64,000 nucleotides of DNA from Aliagarivorans taiwanensis DSM 22990 (GCF_000429505.1 NZ_AUBZ01000002.1:62001-126000), one strand, 5' to 3'. Positions 45,603 through 55,761 are shown, counted from the stretch's first letter. Program-made: numbers and translations. Notes: generated by a model not told the origin, from the letters alone.

Positions 45603-47129
45603 ATGGAACAGCTGTTGCACGTTTCAGCGTTTAATCATTTCTTCCTGGCGATGAGCATCGTCATCACCATGGTACTGGTGTCCCGTGCTGTGGTAGCCGG
45701 TACTAAGTACTCGTCGTTGTTGTTAATTGTGGTATTCGGCCTAGCCATGGGCTCGCTGCTGGTCCACAGTGGCATGGCTGGACCGGGCCTGGCTGAGTTC
45801 CCAGCAATCTTGCTGGTGGGCCAGACTACCGTGATCGCCCTGATTGCCTCGTTCTTCGTGGGCGGTCAGGAGATCAACCGCCTGCTGTCGAAAAAACAGC
45901 ATAGCGATGACCACTTTGTACCTTCGCAAGAAGAAGCCATTGTCGGTACCAGCAGTACTCAGCTGGTATACATCATCCGCGCCTTCTTCCTGCTAATCGG
46001 TATCGAAGCCACTTACGTGCTGCTCTCTGGCCGTGCGCTTAACTTCCCATTGGGTGACTCTTACCTGCTGTTGGCCTACATCAGCCTGGTAGTGGCGATC
46101 ATCTTCATCGATAACAAGGCGAAGTTTGCCAGCAAGCAGGTGTATATCCGCAAAGGTCTGGCTGAGATTGTCGCGATTGTATTGGTGCTGAAGGCCTCGC
46201 TGTTCTTGTCGTCGATGGTAGAGTCGGTGATTGCACTGCCGCAGATCTTCTTTGCGATGATCCTCTCATCGGGCTTGGGCGCATTGATGCCTAAGTGGAA
46301 GCTGGGTCCGACTATGAACGCGCTGCTGTTCGCCGGTATCCCAGTGGTGCTGGCTGCCAGCTTCTTGGTGGGTGGCTCGCACATGATTGAAGCATTCAGC
46401 CTACCGGGTCTGCAAAGCGTGATGCTGTTTGGCTTCTCGGGTCAGATCTTCTGGATGTTCGGCGGTCTGGCACTGCTTATCTTCCTGGGCCAAGCGAACC
46501 ACGTACGTAACTTGGCGCCGGGTATGGCGGGTGGTCTGTCTCACTCGGGTCTGACCGGTGCGTGTAACGCCGGTGACTTCGGTGCCACCGCGGCATCGCG
46601 TGCGCCAATCATGATTAACGTACCGTTTATCGGCCACATCTTCGTATTTACCATCTTGGCGGCGAGCGCTGAGCGCGGCAGCATTATGCTGCAATGGACC
46701 TTACCGCTTATCGCGGCAGGTATTGCTTTTGTTGCGCTTGCTCTTAAAACCTTGCGCGGTGCTAACGGTGAAGCAGCTACTGAAGTAAAAGGCCTGATGC
46801 AGTTCTCGCTGGGTTGGCAGATCATTGCAGTGTTCGGTAGCTTCACCGCGCTGAACGTTGCAGGTATGTCGCTGGATCACGTATCCATGTCGGCGTCTTC
46901 GGCAATGTCGCACTTCGGTCTGTTTGCCGCTATCCAGAACGGTATGTTCGGTGACAGTGCTGCAAGCCTGATTACCTTCACCTTCGCGATGACCTTCCTG
47001 GTTCACCCGCTGGTATTCGGTCTGTTTGGCCGCGCCACCGAGAACCAAGGTCGTATGGCTGAGAAAGTGGTATTTGGCCTGGCGGCAATCGGTTTGACCG
47101 GTGTGCTGTACTCGCTGTTTACCATCTAA
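45603..47129 (+). CDS. Large polytopic membrane protein, probable ion/solute transporter of unknown family
   Basis: A 508-residue integral membrane protein with about 14 hydrophobic segments by eye. Two halves can be discerned. The first has TKYSSLLLIVVFGLAMGSLLV and VGQTTVIALIASFFVGGQEINRLL, the second MAGGLSHSGLTGACNAGDFG followed by further helices. The early helix arrangement recalls GltS-type or similar secondary carriers, but I do not recognise a family. Codon use is strongly biased, like dcuB and typA, so it is likely well expressed. No clear Shine-Dalgarno precedes the ATG. A UUCG-loop terminator follows. It belongs to the LysR-CBS-membrane protein module. Confidence 0.7.
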   Translation: MEQLLHVSAFNHFFLAMSIVITMVLVSRAVVAGTKYSSLLLIVVFGLAMGSLLVHSGMAGPGLAEFPAILLVGQTTVIALIASFFVGGQEINRLLSKKQHSDDHFVPSQEEAIVGTSSTQLVYIIRAFFLLIGIEATYVLLSGRALNFPLGDSYLLLAYISLVVAIIFIDNKAKFASKQVYIRKGLAEIVAIVLVLKASLFLSSMVESVIALPQIFFAMILSSGLGALMPKWKLGPTMNALLFAGIPVVLAASFLVGGSHMIEAFSLPGLQSVMLFGFSGQIFWMFGGLALLIFLGQANHVRNLAPGMAGGLSHSGLTGACNAGDFGATAASRAPIMINVPFIGHIFVFTILAASAERGSIMLQWTLPLIAAGIAFVALALKTLRGANGEAATEVKGLMQFSLGWQIIAVFGSFTALNVAGMSLDHVSMSASSAMSHFGLFAAIQNGMFGDSAASLITFTFAMTFLVHPLVFGLFGRATENQGRMAEKVVFGLAAIGLTGVLYSLFTI

Positions 47130-47152
47130 GCTTAACTATCGTAGATAGTGCT

Positions 47153-47180
47153 AAGCCAAGCCTTCGGGCTTGGCTTTTTT
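47153..47180 (+). terminator. Rho-independent terminator with UUCG tetraloop
   Basis: AAGCCAAGCC (47153-47162), loop TTCG, GGCTTGGCTT (47167-47176), then TTTT. Very stable; it ends the membrane protein gene. Confidence 0.92.
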
Positions 47181-47196
47181 GCATCTGCAGCGCGGC

Positions 47197-48294
47197 CTAA
47201 GCACTCAGATTCTGCGAATCACGTCCACTAGTCCGATAGCAATGCTTACCCGCTCGCTTCGCTTCATAGAGCGCATCGTCGGCTTGGATGAGCAGGCGGT
47301 CTATGTCCTTGCGCTTCTCATCGCAACACAGGCCCATACTAATGTTGATGGTAATGTTTGTGTCGCCCACGGCCAGCGGTTGCTTGGCTAGATGGGCGAG
47401 CAGGGATTGCGCTAACGCACAAGCATGTTGGATGTCTGGGCAGGGCCATATCATCGCAAACTCATCGCCACCCATACGGGCAAACAAGGCATCGTCGGGC
47501 TGTTGCTGTTTGAACTCATTGGCGATATGGCATAAGGCTTGATCGCCAATTGGGTGTCCGTAGTTGTCGTTGATCTGTTTGAAATCGTCGATGTCGAACA
47601 TCAGTACCGCGATAGGACTATGCTGTTGGCGCATCGGTTCAAACTGACGCTCCAAGGCTCGCCGATTGAGGATGCCGGTCAGCTCATCGGTATTCGCCAT
47701 GGCGAACAAGCGAGACTGGTAGTGGTGAATATCTCTGATAAACAGATGACCGGTGATGGCCAGTAATACACAGCTGGTGATGAATACACTGACTAGCATC
47801 TCATTTTGTTCTTCTGAGCTAAGTATCACCATACTGCGACCTTGATAGCTAAACACGATCAACGCGAAGCACAGCGCAAGCAGCATGACTAACCAGCGGG
47901 TGAGTTGTTGTGGCTTGGGCCAAAACAAAAAGGCCACCGGAAAGGTGATTAGCAAATGCCAGTAAACCCCTGAGCCCATACCGAAGATGTAGGTAGAAGT
48001 CAGGGTGATATCGAGGCTGAATATGGTGAAAATCCACAACTTGGCAAATTCGTGCCAGCGCAGGTGATTCCAAAGCAGGGCGGTGAAATAGGCGAGCGCC
48101 AACATCCCTAGATAGACCGAGATAAACAGGGGGCTGATGTCGAAACTGAGCGCCTGAAAGATGCCATTAATCGTTGTCAGTGGCACAGCCCAAAGCGCCA
48201 ACAAGTTTACGATGCGGGTTGGATACTGGTCTTCGTGCGCTTGTTGCGTCGTGCCGATGGCTAAGATGCGTTCAACGTGGGCTAACAGAAACAA
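47197..48294 (-). CDS. Membrane-anchored diguanylate cyclase (GGDEF)
   Basis: A protein of about 365 residues. The N-terminal half has six or so membrane helices (for example LFISVYLGMLALAYFTALLW and LLITFPVAFLFW). A C-terminal GGDEF domain follows with TDELTGILNRRALE, the FDIDDFKQINDNYGH loop and an intact catalytic GGDEF in ARMGGDEFAM. It should make cyclic di-GMP. The RxxD inhibitory site five residues upstream of GGDEF is absent, so product inhibition through it is not expected. The start is odd: TTG 48292-48294 directly abuts AAGGA, while a CTG two codons later has ideal spacing. Monocistronic. Confidence 0.88.
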   Translation of the reverse strand: MFLLAHVERILAIGTTQQAHEDQYPTRIVNLLALWAVPLTTINGIFQALSFDISPLFISVYLGMLALAYFTALLWNHLRWHEFAKLWIFTIFSLDITLTSTYIFGMGSGVYWHLLITFPVAFLFWPKPQQLTRWLVMLLALCFALIVFSYQGRSMVILSSEEQNEMLVSVFITSCVLLAITGHLFIRDIHHYQSRLFAMANTDELTGILNRRALERQFEPMRQQHSPIAVLMFDIDDFKQINDNYGHPIGDQALCHIANEFKQQQPDDALFARMGGDEFAMIWPCPDIQHACALAQSLLAHLAKQPLAVGDTNITINISMGLCCDEKRKDIDRLLIQADDALYEAKRAGKHCYRTSGRDSQNLSA

Positions 48295-48346
48295 TCCTTG
48301 CTGGCTTAGCAGTTATGTTAACTAGTGTAGACCTTGGTTAATGCTC

Positions 48347-48652
48347 TCATAGCAATGCGATAAACTGGTAGGCTGGCGTTTCATAAGGATGGGCACTCAG
48401 CAGTGCTTGCTCGACAGCATCTTTGAGGGCGGCTTCGAGTACTAACTCCACTTTAAATTCGGTGAGCACTTCCACTTTGCCTTGTTGGCCAATGAAGGCA
48501 TCAGCGCCAGCCAGTGGACGAAACTGTCCGCGACCTTCGGTAACCCAGCAGCAACTGTCGTAGTTGCCAATGCGACCGGCACCGGCGGCGAATACCGCCT
48601 GCTTAGTCGCCTCAAGATGGGATTCGGGAACAAAGAACTCAAGTTTGATCAT
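48347..48652 (-). CDS. NIF3/YqfO-CutA-like small protein
   Basis: A 101-residue protein beginning MIKLEFFVPESHLEATKQAVF. GAGRIGNYDSCCWVTEGRGQFRPL and AHPYETPAYQFIAL match the CutA1-like domain inserted in NIF3/YqfO proteins; here it stands alone. The function is unknown, though metal or small-ligand binding is often proposed. It lies eight bases downstream of the cardiolipin synthase gene. Confidence 0.83.
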   Translation of the reverse strand: MIKLEFFVPESHLEATKQAVFAAGAGRIGNYDSCCWVTEGRGQFRPLAGADAFIGQQGKVEVLTEFKVELVLEAALKDAVEQALLSAHPYETPAYQFIALL

Positions 48653-48660
48653 GGGGGCTC

Positions 48661-50109
48661 CTAAAGTAGCGGGCTAATCAGGTGAACAAAGTTCTCGGTG
48701 ATGCGCCGGTGTAAGGGCCGCTTACGCCAACGCAACAGCTCAACCAACTCGCTACGTGCGCGGTAGCTCTGGATAATCCGGCACAGATCGGCGCAGTACT
48801 CTTGATCGTCGATGATGCTAGTCACCTCAAAATTGAGGGTGAAGCTGCGCATATCCAGGTTGACCGTGCCAACCAGCGCGACACTGTTGTCGATCAGCAG
48901 GCTCTTGGTATGCAGTAGCCCATCATTAAATTGATAGATCTTCACCCCCGCTTCCAACAGTTCCTGATAGAAGGAGTGGCTGGCATAGCGCACTAAGCGA
49001 GAGTCGTTACGCTTGGGCAGGATCAGTTGCACATCCACCCCACGCAGCGCGGCGCTGACCAGTGCGGTGTGCAGGCTTTCGTCGGGCACAAAATACGGCG
49101 TTGTAAGGATGATCTGGCTGCGCGCCACATAGATGGAAGTGAGCAGCAGGCGCAGGATATGTTCACCGAAGATACCCGGACCAGAGGGCAGCAGTTGCAC
49201 GGTTTGGTTACCCGCAGGAGCAATCGAGTTTAGCTTGCTGAAATCTTCCAGCACACTGATGCCGGTTTCCATCTCATAGTCGTAGGCGACGATGGCATCG
49301 AGGTTAGCCGCAGCGGGGCCTTTGATGCGGATCATCAGGTCGACCCACTGGCCGAGCTGAGGGTCGCGATTAAAAAAGCGTGGGTCCACCAGATTCATCG
49401 AGCCGACGTAGGCAATCCGGTAGTCGATGGCGACAATCTTGCGGTGCAGCCGCAGATCAATCCGTTGCAGCAGCATCCTCAACGGGTTGGCGTGCAGCGC
49501 CTCGACCAGTTTTACGCCATGCTGGCGCAGCTGCTCGCTCCAGGGCGAGCGCAGAAAGTTACGCGAGCCCACCGAGTCGACCAGCAGAATCACTGCCACC
49601 CCGCGCTGGACGGCGTCGCACAGGGCTTGCAGGCACTGATCGACTAGCCCGCCGGTCTCTACGATGTAGAACTCGAGCAAGATCCGCGATTCGGCATCAT
49701 CGATATCCTGTTTTAGCCGCTGTAGTGCCTGCAGCGAGTCATCGTAGTTTTCCAGCTTGTTGCCGGTGGTAATCGGCAGCCCCAGCAGGCCTTGGGTGAG
49801 GCGGTTGAGTGGCTCGGCGGTGGGTGATTGGGCGGTTTCTGTGGTGAAGGCCGACTGGCGTGAACGGTTGATATTGAGCTTGTACTTGCGCTCCATATTG
49901 CGGGCGCGGCGGGCACGAAAGCGACCCAGATAGCGCTCACCAAAGGCTTGGTAGCAGACTACTCCCAGCAGTGGAATGGCATAGATAAGGAGTAACCAAG
50001 AAAGGGTGACCCCAACCGGACGGCGTTTAAGGATGACCTGCACGGTGGTTGCGCCAACCATCAGGGCGTAGGCTGCGACAACCAGCCAAGAGAATACGGT
50101 TGAAAACAC
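48661..50109 (-). CDS. cls: Cardiolipin synthase (PLD family)
   Basis: A 482-residue membrane enzyme. Two N-terminal helices (about 5-25 and 38-57) precede two phospholipase D motifs, HRKIVAID and HTKSLLID, each followed by a conserved SMNLVD or TVNLD. It condenses two phosphatidylglycerols to cardiolipin, as ClsA. Length is like ClsA. The small NIF3/CutA-like gene follows directly. Confidence 0.93.
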   Translation of the reverse strand: MFSTVFSWLVVAAYALMVGATTVQVILKRRPVGVTLSWLLLIYAIPLLGVVCYQAFGERYLGRFRARRARNMERKYKLNINRSRQSAFTTETAQSPTAEPLNRLTQGLLGLPITTGNKLENYDDSLQALQRLKQDIDDAESRILLEFYIVETGGLVDQCLQALCDAVQRGVAVILLVDSVGSRNFLRSPWSEQLRQHGVKLVEALHANPLRMLLQRIDLRLHRKIVAIDYRIAYVGSMNLVDPRFFNRDPQLGQWVDLMIRIKGPAAANLDAIVAYDYEMETGISVLEDFSKLNSIAPAGNQTVQLLPSGPGIFGEHILRLLLTSIYVARSQIILTTPYFVPDESLHTALVSAALRGVDVQLILPKRNDSRLVRYASHSFYQELLEAGVKIYQFNDGLLHTKSLLIDNSVALVGTVNLDMRSFTLNFEVTSIIDDQEYCADLCRIIQSYRARSELVELLRWRKRPLHRRITENFVHLISPLL

Positions 50110-50191
50110 TCAGCCTCCGCACTAACCGTTTGATAGCCAGAGTCTACTGGCTAGGCTTTAAGGCTGACAAGTATTGTGTTGCAGATCTGCC

Positions 50192-51745
50192 TTAGCCCAG
50201 CAGATCGTCGGCCACTTTGTAGCTGGGATCTTCGATATAGTTTACCTCGATAAGATCGCCGGCCTTGCGCAGCAGGCGCTTGCAGTCGGGGCTTAGGTGT
50301 TTGAGGTGCAGCTGCTTGCCTTCCGCTAAGTAGCGCTCTGCCAAAGTGTCGATGGCATCGATGGCGCTATGGTCCACCACCCGTGAGCGCGCAAAGTCGA
50401 TCACCACATCTTGAGGGTCGTTCTTGGCATCGAACAGCTCTAAGAAGTTGGCGGTGGAGGCGAAGAACAGCGGGCCGTTGAGTCGGTAGGTTTTGCTTTC
50501 ACCGTCGATGGTGGAAATCGCATGGATCTGCTTGGCGTGTTTGTAAGCGAACACCAGCGCAGAGACAATCACCCCAACGAATACCGCAATGGCCAGATCG
50601 GTGAAGATGGTCACTACGGTCACCAGTACGATCACGATAAAATCAGCCCTTGGCACCTTGCGGAACATGTTCAGGCTGGCCCACTCGAAGGTGCCCAATA
50701 CCACCATAAACATCACCCCGACCAAGGCGGCCAGCGGGATCTGCTCGATAAGGCTGGAGCCAAACAGGATAAAACACAGCAGCGCGAGAGCGGCGGTAAT
50801 GCCCGACAGGCGACCACGGCCACCGGAGCGAATATTAATCATGCTTTGGCCGATCATTGCACAGCCGCCCATGCCACCAAACAAGCCGGTTACCACGTTG
50901 GCAGTACCCTGGCCGATGCACTCACGATTACCGCGGCCACGGGTGTTGGTCATCTCATCGACCACGGTCAGGGTGAGCAGCGATTCAATCAAACCGATCG
51001 CCGCCAAGATCAGTGCGTAAGGGAGGATAATCTTCAGCGTTTCCAGGTTAAACGGCACGCTGGGAATGGCAAAACTTGGCAGGCCGCCGGCAATTGAGCT
51101 CGCCGGATCGCCAGTCATGGAGCGGACAAAATCCACCACGGTGCGAGTGTCCAGAGCGGCCAGCTGAACCAGCGCCGTTACGCCAACAATCGCCACCAGG
51201 GAAGCGGGTACCGCAGTGGTTAGCTTGGGCAGGAAGTGAATCACCGCCATGGTTAGCGCGACCAAGGCGAGCATGGTGTAGAGCTGAGTGCCTTGCATCC
51301 ACTGTAGTTGGCCGTCTAAATCCGGGATCTTAAACTGCCCAAGCTGGGCCAGGAAAATCACGATGGCCAAGCCATTCACAAAGCCGAGCATCACTGGATA
51401 AGGTACCATGCGGATAAACTTACCGAGGTGGAATACCCCGGCGAGGATCTGCAGTATCCCCATAAGCACCACCGTGGCAAATAGGTACTGCACGCCATGT
51501 TCGGCGACTAGTGCCACCATCACAACTGCCAGTGCGCCGGTTGCGCCAGAGATCATGCCCGGACGACCACCCATGATGGAGGTAATCAGGCCCACCATAA
51601 ATGCCGCGTACAGGCCCACCAAGGGTTCGACTCCAGCAACAAAGGCGAAGGCGACCGCTTCTGGCACAAGGGCCAACGCGACCGTAAGGCCGGAAAGCAG
51701 ATCATTTTTGACACTGACACCCTTAAACTGGGGGAACTCGAACAT
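50192..51745 (-). CDS. SulP family anion transporter with STAS domain
   Basis: A 517-residue protein. About 12 membrane helices begin [34 protein letters not shown], the SulP hallmark, and include [18 protein letters not shown]-terminal STAS domain covers about 410-510 ([18 protein letters not shown]). Relatives carry sulfate or bicarbonate; the substrate is not decided by sequence. Start ATG 51743-51745 has AGGGA seven bases upstream; a 27-residue extension is rejected. Divergent from yihY. Confidence 0.87.
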   Translation of the reverse strand: MFEFPQFKGVSVKNDLLSGLTVALALVPEAVAFAFVAGVEPLVGLYAAFMVGLITSIMGGRPGMISGATGALAVVMVALVAEHGVQYLFATVVLMGILQILAGVFHLGKFIRMVPYPVMLGFVNGLAIVIFLAQLGQFKIPDLDGQLQWMQGTQLYTMLALVALTMAVIHFLPKLTTAVPASLVAIVGVTALVQLAALDTRTVVDFVRSMTGDPASSIAGGLPSFAIPSVPFNLETLKIILPYALILAAIGLIESLLTLTVVDEMTNTRGRGNRECIGQGTANVVTGLFGGMGGCAMIGQSMINIRSGGRGRLSGITAALALLCFILFGSSLIEQIPLAALVGVMFMVVLGTFEWASLNMFRKVPRADFIVIVLVTVVTIFTDLAIAVFVGVIVSALVFAYKHAKQIHAISTIDGESKTYRLNGPLFFASTANFLELFDAKNDPQDVVIDFARSRVVDHSAIDAIDTLAERYLAEGKQLHLKHLSPDCKRLLRKAGDLIEVNYIEDPSYKVADDLLG

Positions 51746-51888
51746 GGTTATATCCCTATCATGACGTTGGTTGGCTTCGTTACACGAAATCGCCGCGAGT
51801 CTAGCATCATATGTGATCATCATCAAAAAAAGCTGATGCTTTAATCTTCTGCTACAAACCCTTAGATCTCCTCTAGAGCTGGAGATAA

Positions 51889-52884
51889 GTGCTTGAATCA
51901 GACATACTTATTGCTCGTGACTCAGGGTATGGAACTGTGAACACTCTCGCTGCCAACACTACAATGCGCCGGGCTTTGCATCATCTTTGGCACTTTAGCA
52001 TCGCCTTGGTGCGTCGCCTGCAACACGACCGCTTGACCATGATGGCGGGCTCCTTGGCCTACGTCACCCTGCTGTCTTTGGTGCCTCTAGTCGCTGTCAC
52101 CTTTTCTATTATTAGTGCTTTTCCGATGTTTGCCGACTTTCAGGGCTTGATTGAAGACTTTGTTTTCAACAACTTTGTGCCGGCGGCCGGGGCGGTGGTG
52201 AAGCAAAACCTGCGCGGTTTTGTCGAGAACGCTTCGCGTATGACTACCGTGGGGGTGTTGGCGCTGATGGTGGTGGCCTTGCTGCTGATCTCCGCCATCG
52301 ACAACAGTTTAAATAAGATCTTTCGGGTGCAAGCGCACCGGCGTTGGACCCGTGCCTTTCCCATGTATTGGACGGTTCTGACGCTCGGCCCGCTGTTAAT
52401 GGGCGGCAGTCTGGCGGTAAGCTCCTACCTGCTGTCGCTGCAGCTATTTCGTGAAACGGCCGTCACCTCGCTACTTAGCGAACTATTGCGCGGGCTGCCG
52501 TTTATCTTTTCGGTGGGCATGTTTTGCTTGCTGTATCTGATGGTTCCCAACCGGCGAGTGCCCTTTATCCATGGTCTGGCTGGCGCGGTGGTGGCGGCCT
52601 TGCTGTTTGAGTTGGGTAAGCGCGGCTTCGCTATCTATATTGCATCCTTCCCGACCTATCAGCTGATCTACGGCGCCCTTGCTAGCATCCCGATCTTGCT
52701 GGTGTGGATCTACCTTAGTTGGGTGGTGGTGCTGTTTGGCGCCGAGTTTACCGCGGCACTGGACGAGTACCAGCAAGTGCAGCGGCAGGCTCAGTTATCA
52801 TCGGGACCACAAGCTCTGGATCAAGCCAGCTCGCCTCAGCAAGCGAAGCAAAAGCAACAAGAACAACAACAGGAACAAGCATGA
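51889..52884 (+). CDS. yihY: YihY/BrkB family inner-membrane protein
   Basis: A protein of up to 331 residues with six helices. [24 protein letters not shown] is the family's conserved opening, and [32 protein letters not shown] its end. Function is not settled; it is not the RNase BN it was once thought to be. GTG 51889 has GGAG four bases upstream; GTG 51937 or ATG 51964 would fit the usual N-terminal length better. The Gln-rich C-terminus ends [12 protein letters not shown]. Its TGA overlaps the ATG of dtd, as in many relatives. Confidence 0.85.
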   Translation: MLESDILIARDSGYGTVNTLAANTTMRRALHHLWHFSIALVRRLQHDRLTMMAGSLAYVTLLSLVPLVAVTFSIISAFPMFADFQGLIEDFVFNNFVPAAGAVVKQNLRGFVENASRMTTVGVLALMVVALLLISAIDNSLNKIFRVQAHRRWTRAFPMYWTVLTLGPLLMGGSLAVSSYLLSLQLFRETAVTSLLSELLRGLPFIFSVGMFCLLYLMVPNRRVPFIHGLAGAVVAALLFELGKRGFAIYIASFPTYQLIYGALASIPILLVWIYLSWVVVLFGAEFTAALDEYQQVQRQAQLSSGPQALDQASSPQQAKQKQQEQQQEQA

Positions 52885-53318
52885 TTGCATTAATTCAACG
52901 AGTGTCTCAGGCCAGCGTCAGCGTGGCTGGTGAGACGGTAGGGGAAATCCAACAAGGGCTGCTGGTTCTGCTGGGCGTGGAGCAGGGCGACGACGAGCAA
53001 AAAGCAAATAAGCTGTGCGACAAGGTCATCAAGTACCGCCTGTTTGCCGATGAACAGGGCAAAACCAACTTAAACGTCCAGCAAGTGAATGGCTCGCTGT
53101 TGGTAGTATCGCAGTTTACTTTAGTGGCAGATACCGACAAGGGGCTGCGCCCCGGCTTCTCGCGTGGCGCTTCTCCGGAGCAGGCCAAACACCTTTATCA
53201 GTACTTTAGCGAGGCTTGCAAAGAGCGTGGCGTGCCCACCGAAAATGGCCAGTTTGCCGCCGATATGCAGGTCAGTTTGGTTAATGATGGACCGATGACC
53301 TTCTGGCTGCAGGTCTAG
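52881..53318 (+). CDS. dtd: D-aminoacyl-tRNA deacylase
   Basis: A 145-residue enzyme that hydrolyses D-aminoacyl-tRNAs, protecting translation from D-amino acids. The two active-site motifs SQFTL and NDGPMT are intact, and the start [18 protein letters not shown] is canonical. The ATG overlaps the yihY stop (ATGA), so translation is coupled. Normal length. Confidence 0.95.
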   Translation: MIALIQRVSQASVSVAGETVGEIQQGLLVLLGVEQGDDEQKANKLCDKVIKYRLFADEQGKTNLNVQQVNGSLLVVSQFTLVADTDKGLRPGFSRGASPEQAKHLYQYFSEACKERGVPTENGQFAADMQVSLVNDGPMTFWLQV

Positions 53319-53494
53319 AGAGTCTTGCGCGCCGCCACATGAAACTCATGGCAAAAGCCCACAATTTTTGTCGTTTTTTTCTCAATCTGTGGCTTTGTCA
53401 CATGCAAAGCCACTAGCCCCTAAGTAGTATCGCCTTACTTGGCGTTCCCCTTGGTAACGAGTATTTCGTTTATCTTCGATTAATTTGGGAGCGC

Positions 53495-53535
53495 GTCCAA
53501 TTGAGCTCGTCCAATTGAGCTCGTCCAATAGAGCT
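53495..53535 (+). repeat. Three tandem 14-bp direct repeats upstream of the GH3 gene
   Basis: GTCCAATTGAGCTC occurs at 53495-53508 and 53509-53522 without mismatch, then GTCCAATAGAGCT at 53523-53535 with one change. The array ends 19 bp before the GH3 start, so it lies in the leader or promoter. It may be a regulator-binding array or a slippage-prone repeat. Confidence 0.8.
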
Positions 53536-53554
53536 AAGGCTAAGAGGTAAGGCT

Positions 53555-55756
53555 ATGTTTCCCTATCAAAATTCCCAACTCGATACCGAACAGCGAATCG
53601 CCGATCTGTTGGCGCGCATGACCCTTGAAGAGAAGGCTGGTCAGCTATTGCAGCTACCCGCCCACAATCCAGAATACTTCGAACAGCTCGAAGAGATGCA
53701 CATTGGTTCCTACCTGCATTGTACCGATCAGCAGATGCACCAACTGCAGCAGCGCGCTGCTAATACCCGCTTGGGTATCCCGCTAATTTTTGGTATCGAT
53801 GCGATCCATGGTCACTGTCTGGAGAACGACACCACCGTGTTCCCCACCCAGCTGGCAACCTCCTGCTCGTGGGATGCGCAGTTGCATCGCGACATGGCTG
53901 AAGCGACGGCAAAAGAAGTGCGCGCCTGTGGTCACCACTGGACCTTCTCGCCGGTATTGTGTGTGGCGCGCGATGCGCGTTGGGGCCGGGTGAGCGAAAC
54001 CTACGGTGAAGATCCTTGGCTGATTGGCGAGCTGGCTGCGGCGACCATTGAAGGCTACCAAGGCGAGCAGATTGGTGGCGCTGAAAGTATCTTGGCCTGT
54101 GCTAAACACTATGTTGGCTACGGCGATACTCTAGGTGGCCGTGACTCTTACGAGGGCGATACCTCCAAGCGCAAGCTGCTATCGACCTTCTTGCCACCCT
54201 TTGAAAAAGCGGTGAAGCAGGCCAACTGTGCCAGCCTGATGACCGGCTATCACTCGATGGATGGCGTGCCGGCTACCAATAACAGCTGGCTGTTGCGTGA
54301 TGTGGCCAAGGACGACTGGGGTCTGGAAGGGTTTATCGTGACCGACTGGGAGAACGTCACCTCGCTGCATACCAAGCAGGGCGTTGCCGAGAGCCGCAAA
54401 CACGCCAGCTATCTCGCCTTGGCGGCAGGTAACGACATGATGATGTCGAGCCCGCACTTCTATCAAGACTGTGTTGAGTTGGTCAATGAAGGCCAGCTAG
54501 ATATCGCGCTGGTGAATGATGCGGTTGCCCGTATCCTGCGTATGAAGTTCAAGCTAGGCCTGTTCGATGAGCAGCGCTTCGCTGATGTCAGTAAGAAAGC
54601 TCAGGTGATCGGCAACGACGCCCACTGGGATCTGTCGCTGCAAGCCAGCCGCAAATCCATGGTGCTGCTGAAAAACGATGGCATCCTGCCGCTAGAGAGC
54701 GATCGTCTGCAACGGGTGCTGCTGGTGGGGCCAAACTGTGATGACGTGGTGGCGCAACTCGGCGACTGGTCGTTCGGCTCCATGCAAGCCGGCGCGGCCG
54801 ATGACAGCTTCCACCGTGAAGATACCACCACAGTGCTGGACGCCTTCAAACTGGCGGCTGAGCGCTATGGCTTCCAGCTGGACTACCTCAAAGGCGCAGA
54901 TTGTGTCGATGCCGAGTTTAACGAAATCAGCGAAGCAGTTGAGCTGGCTAAACAAGCCGATCTGGTGGTGGCGTGTGTGGGAGATACCCTGCGTTTGAAC
55001 GGGGAGTTTCATGACCGTGCGATGCTCGATCTCACCGGGCAACAACAGGCCTTGCTGGAAGCGGTACAGCAAACTGGTACGCCGCTGGTGGTGAACTACA
55101 TCGCCTCTAAACCGCTGACGATTCCGTGGATTAAGGAGCATGCCAACGCACTGCTGTGCGCCTTCAACCCGGGCTGTAAAGGCGGTCAAGCGATCGTTGA
55201 GACCCTGTTCGGCGAGATTAACCCAAGCGGTAAGCTGACCATCAGCTTCCCGCATCATGTGGGGCAGCTACCGGTTTACTACAACAAGTTCCAAGGTTGG
55301 CATGCGCAAAACTCGCAATATCTGGATGGCCAGGAGCGCTACATCGACCTGCCAATGGAACCATTGTTCGCCTTTGGTGAAGGCTTGCAGTACACCACTT
55401 ACCGCTATCAGGATATGCAGCTTAGCGCTAGCGAGTTACGCACTGGTGAGGTACTAACCGTGAGCGTTGAGGTGAGCAACACCGGCGAGCGCGACGGTGA
55501 AGAGATTGTGCAGTTGTATTTTAACGACATTTACAGCTCCGTGACCACGCCAATCCAAAACCTGTGCGCCTACCAGAAAGTGTCGCTCAAAGCTGGTGAG
55601 TCAAAGCGGGTGAGCCTCAGCTTAGCGGTGGATGAACTGTATGTGATTACGCCGGAGCTTGAGAAGCGTGTCGAAAATGGCGATTTCGAGGTCATGGTTG
55701 GCGGATCGAGCAAACCTGATTCACTATTGTGTAAGCGGTTTACTGTTGTCGGTTAG
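53555..55756 (+). CDS. Glycoside hydrolase family 3 (beta-glucosidase-like), cytoplasmic
   Basis: A 733-residue GH3 enzyme in the usual three-domain order. The (beta/alpha)8 domain spans about 1-330 with nucleophile Asp264 in IVTDWENV and substrate-contact KHYVGYGD. An alpha/beta sandwich domain and a C-terminal fibronectin-III-like domain (SVEVSNTGERDGEEIVQLY) follow. There is no signal peptide, so it should act on imported oligosaccharides, unlike periplasmic BglX. AGAGGT is the ribosome site. It sits with a LacI regulator, a sugar ABC ATPase and three porins. Beta-glucoside hydrolysis is likely; exact linkage unknown. Confidence 0.9.
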   Translation: MFPYQNSQLDTEQRIADLLARMTLEEKAGQLLQLPAHNPEYFEQLEEMHIGSYLHCTDQQMHQLQQRAANTRLGIPLIFGIDAIHGHCLENDTTVFPTQLATSCSWDAQLHRDMAEATAKEVRACGHHWTFSPVLCVARDARWGRVSETYGEDPWLIGELAAATIEGYQGEQIGGAESILACAKHYVGYGDTLGGRDSYEGDTSKRKLLSTFLPPFEKAVKQANCASLMTGYHSMDGVPATNNSWLLRDVAKDDWGLEGFIVTDWENVTSLHTKQGVAESRKHASYLALAAGNDMMMSSPHFYQDCVELVNEGQLDIALVNDAVARILRMKFKLGLFDEQRFADVSKKAQVIGNDAHWDLSLQASRKSMVLLKNDGILPLESDRLQRVLLVGPNCDDVVAQLGDWSFGSMQAGAADDSFHREDTTTVLDAFKLAAERYGFQLDYLKGADCVDAEFNEISEAVELAKQADLVVACVGDTLRLNGEFHDRAMLDLTGQQQALLEAVQQTGTPLVVNYIASKPLTIPWIKEHANALLCAFNPGCKGGQAIVETLFGEINPSGKLTISFPHHVGQLPVYYNKFQGWHAQNSQYLDGQERYIDLPMEPLFAFGEGLQYTTYRYQDMQLSASELRTGEVLTVSVEVSNTGERDGEEIVQLYFNDIYSSVTTPIQNLCAYQKVSLKAGESKRVSLSLAVDELYVITPELEKRVENGDFEVMVGGSSKPDSLLCKRFTVVG

Positions 55757-55761
55757 TCCGA

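Noticed and set aside
45603-47129. Naming the 508-residue membrane protein a glutamate (GltS) or sulfate (YeiH) carrier
   Set aside because: Only the general helix pattern is similar; characteristic motifs of those families were not seen.
52719-52880. 54-residue N-terminal extension of dtd
   Set aside because: It overlaps yihY, is low-complexity and lies upstream of the canonical MIALIQRV start.
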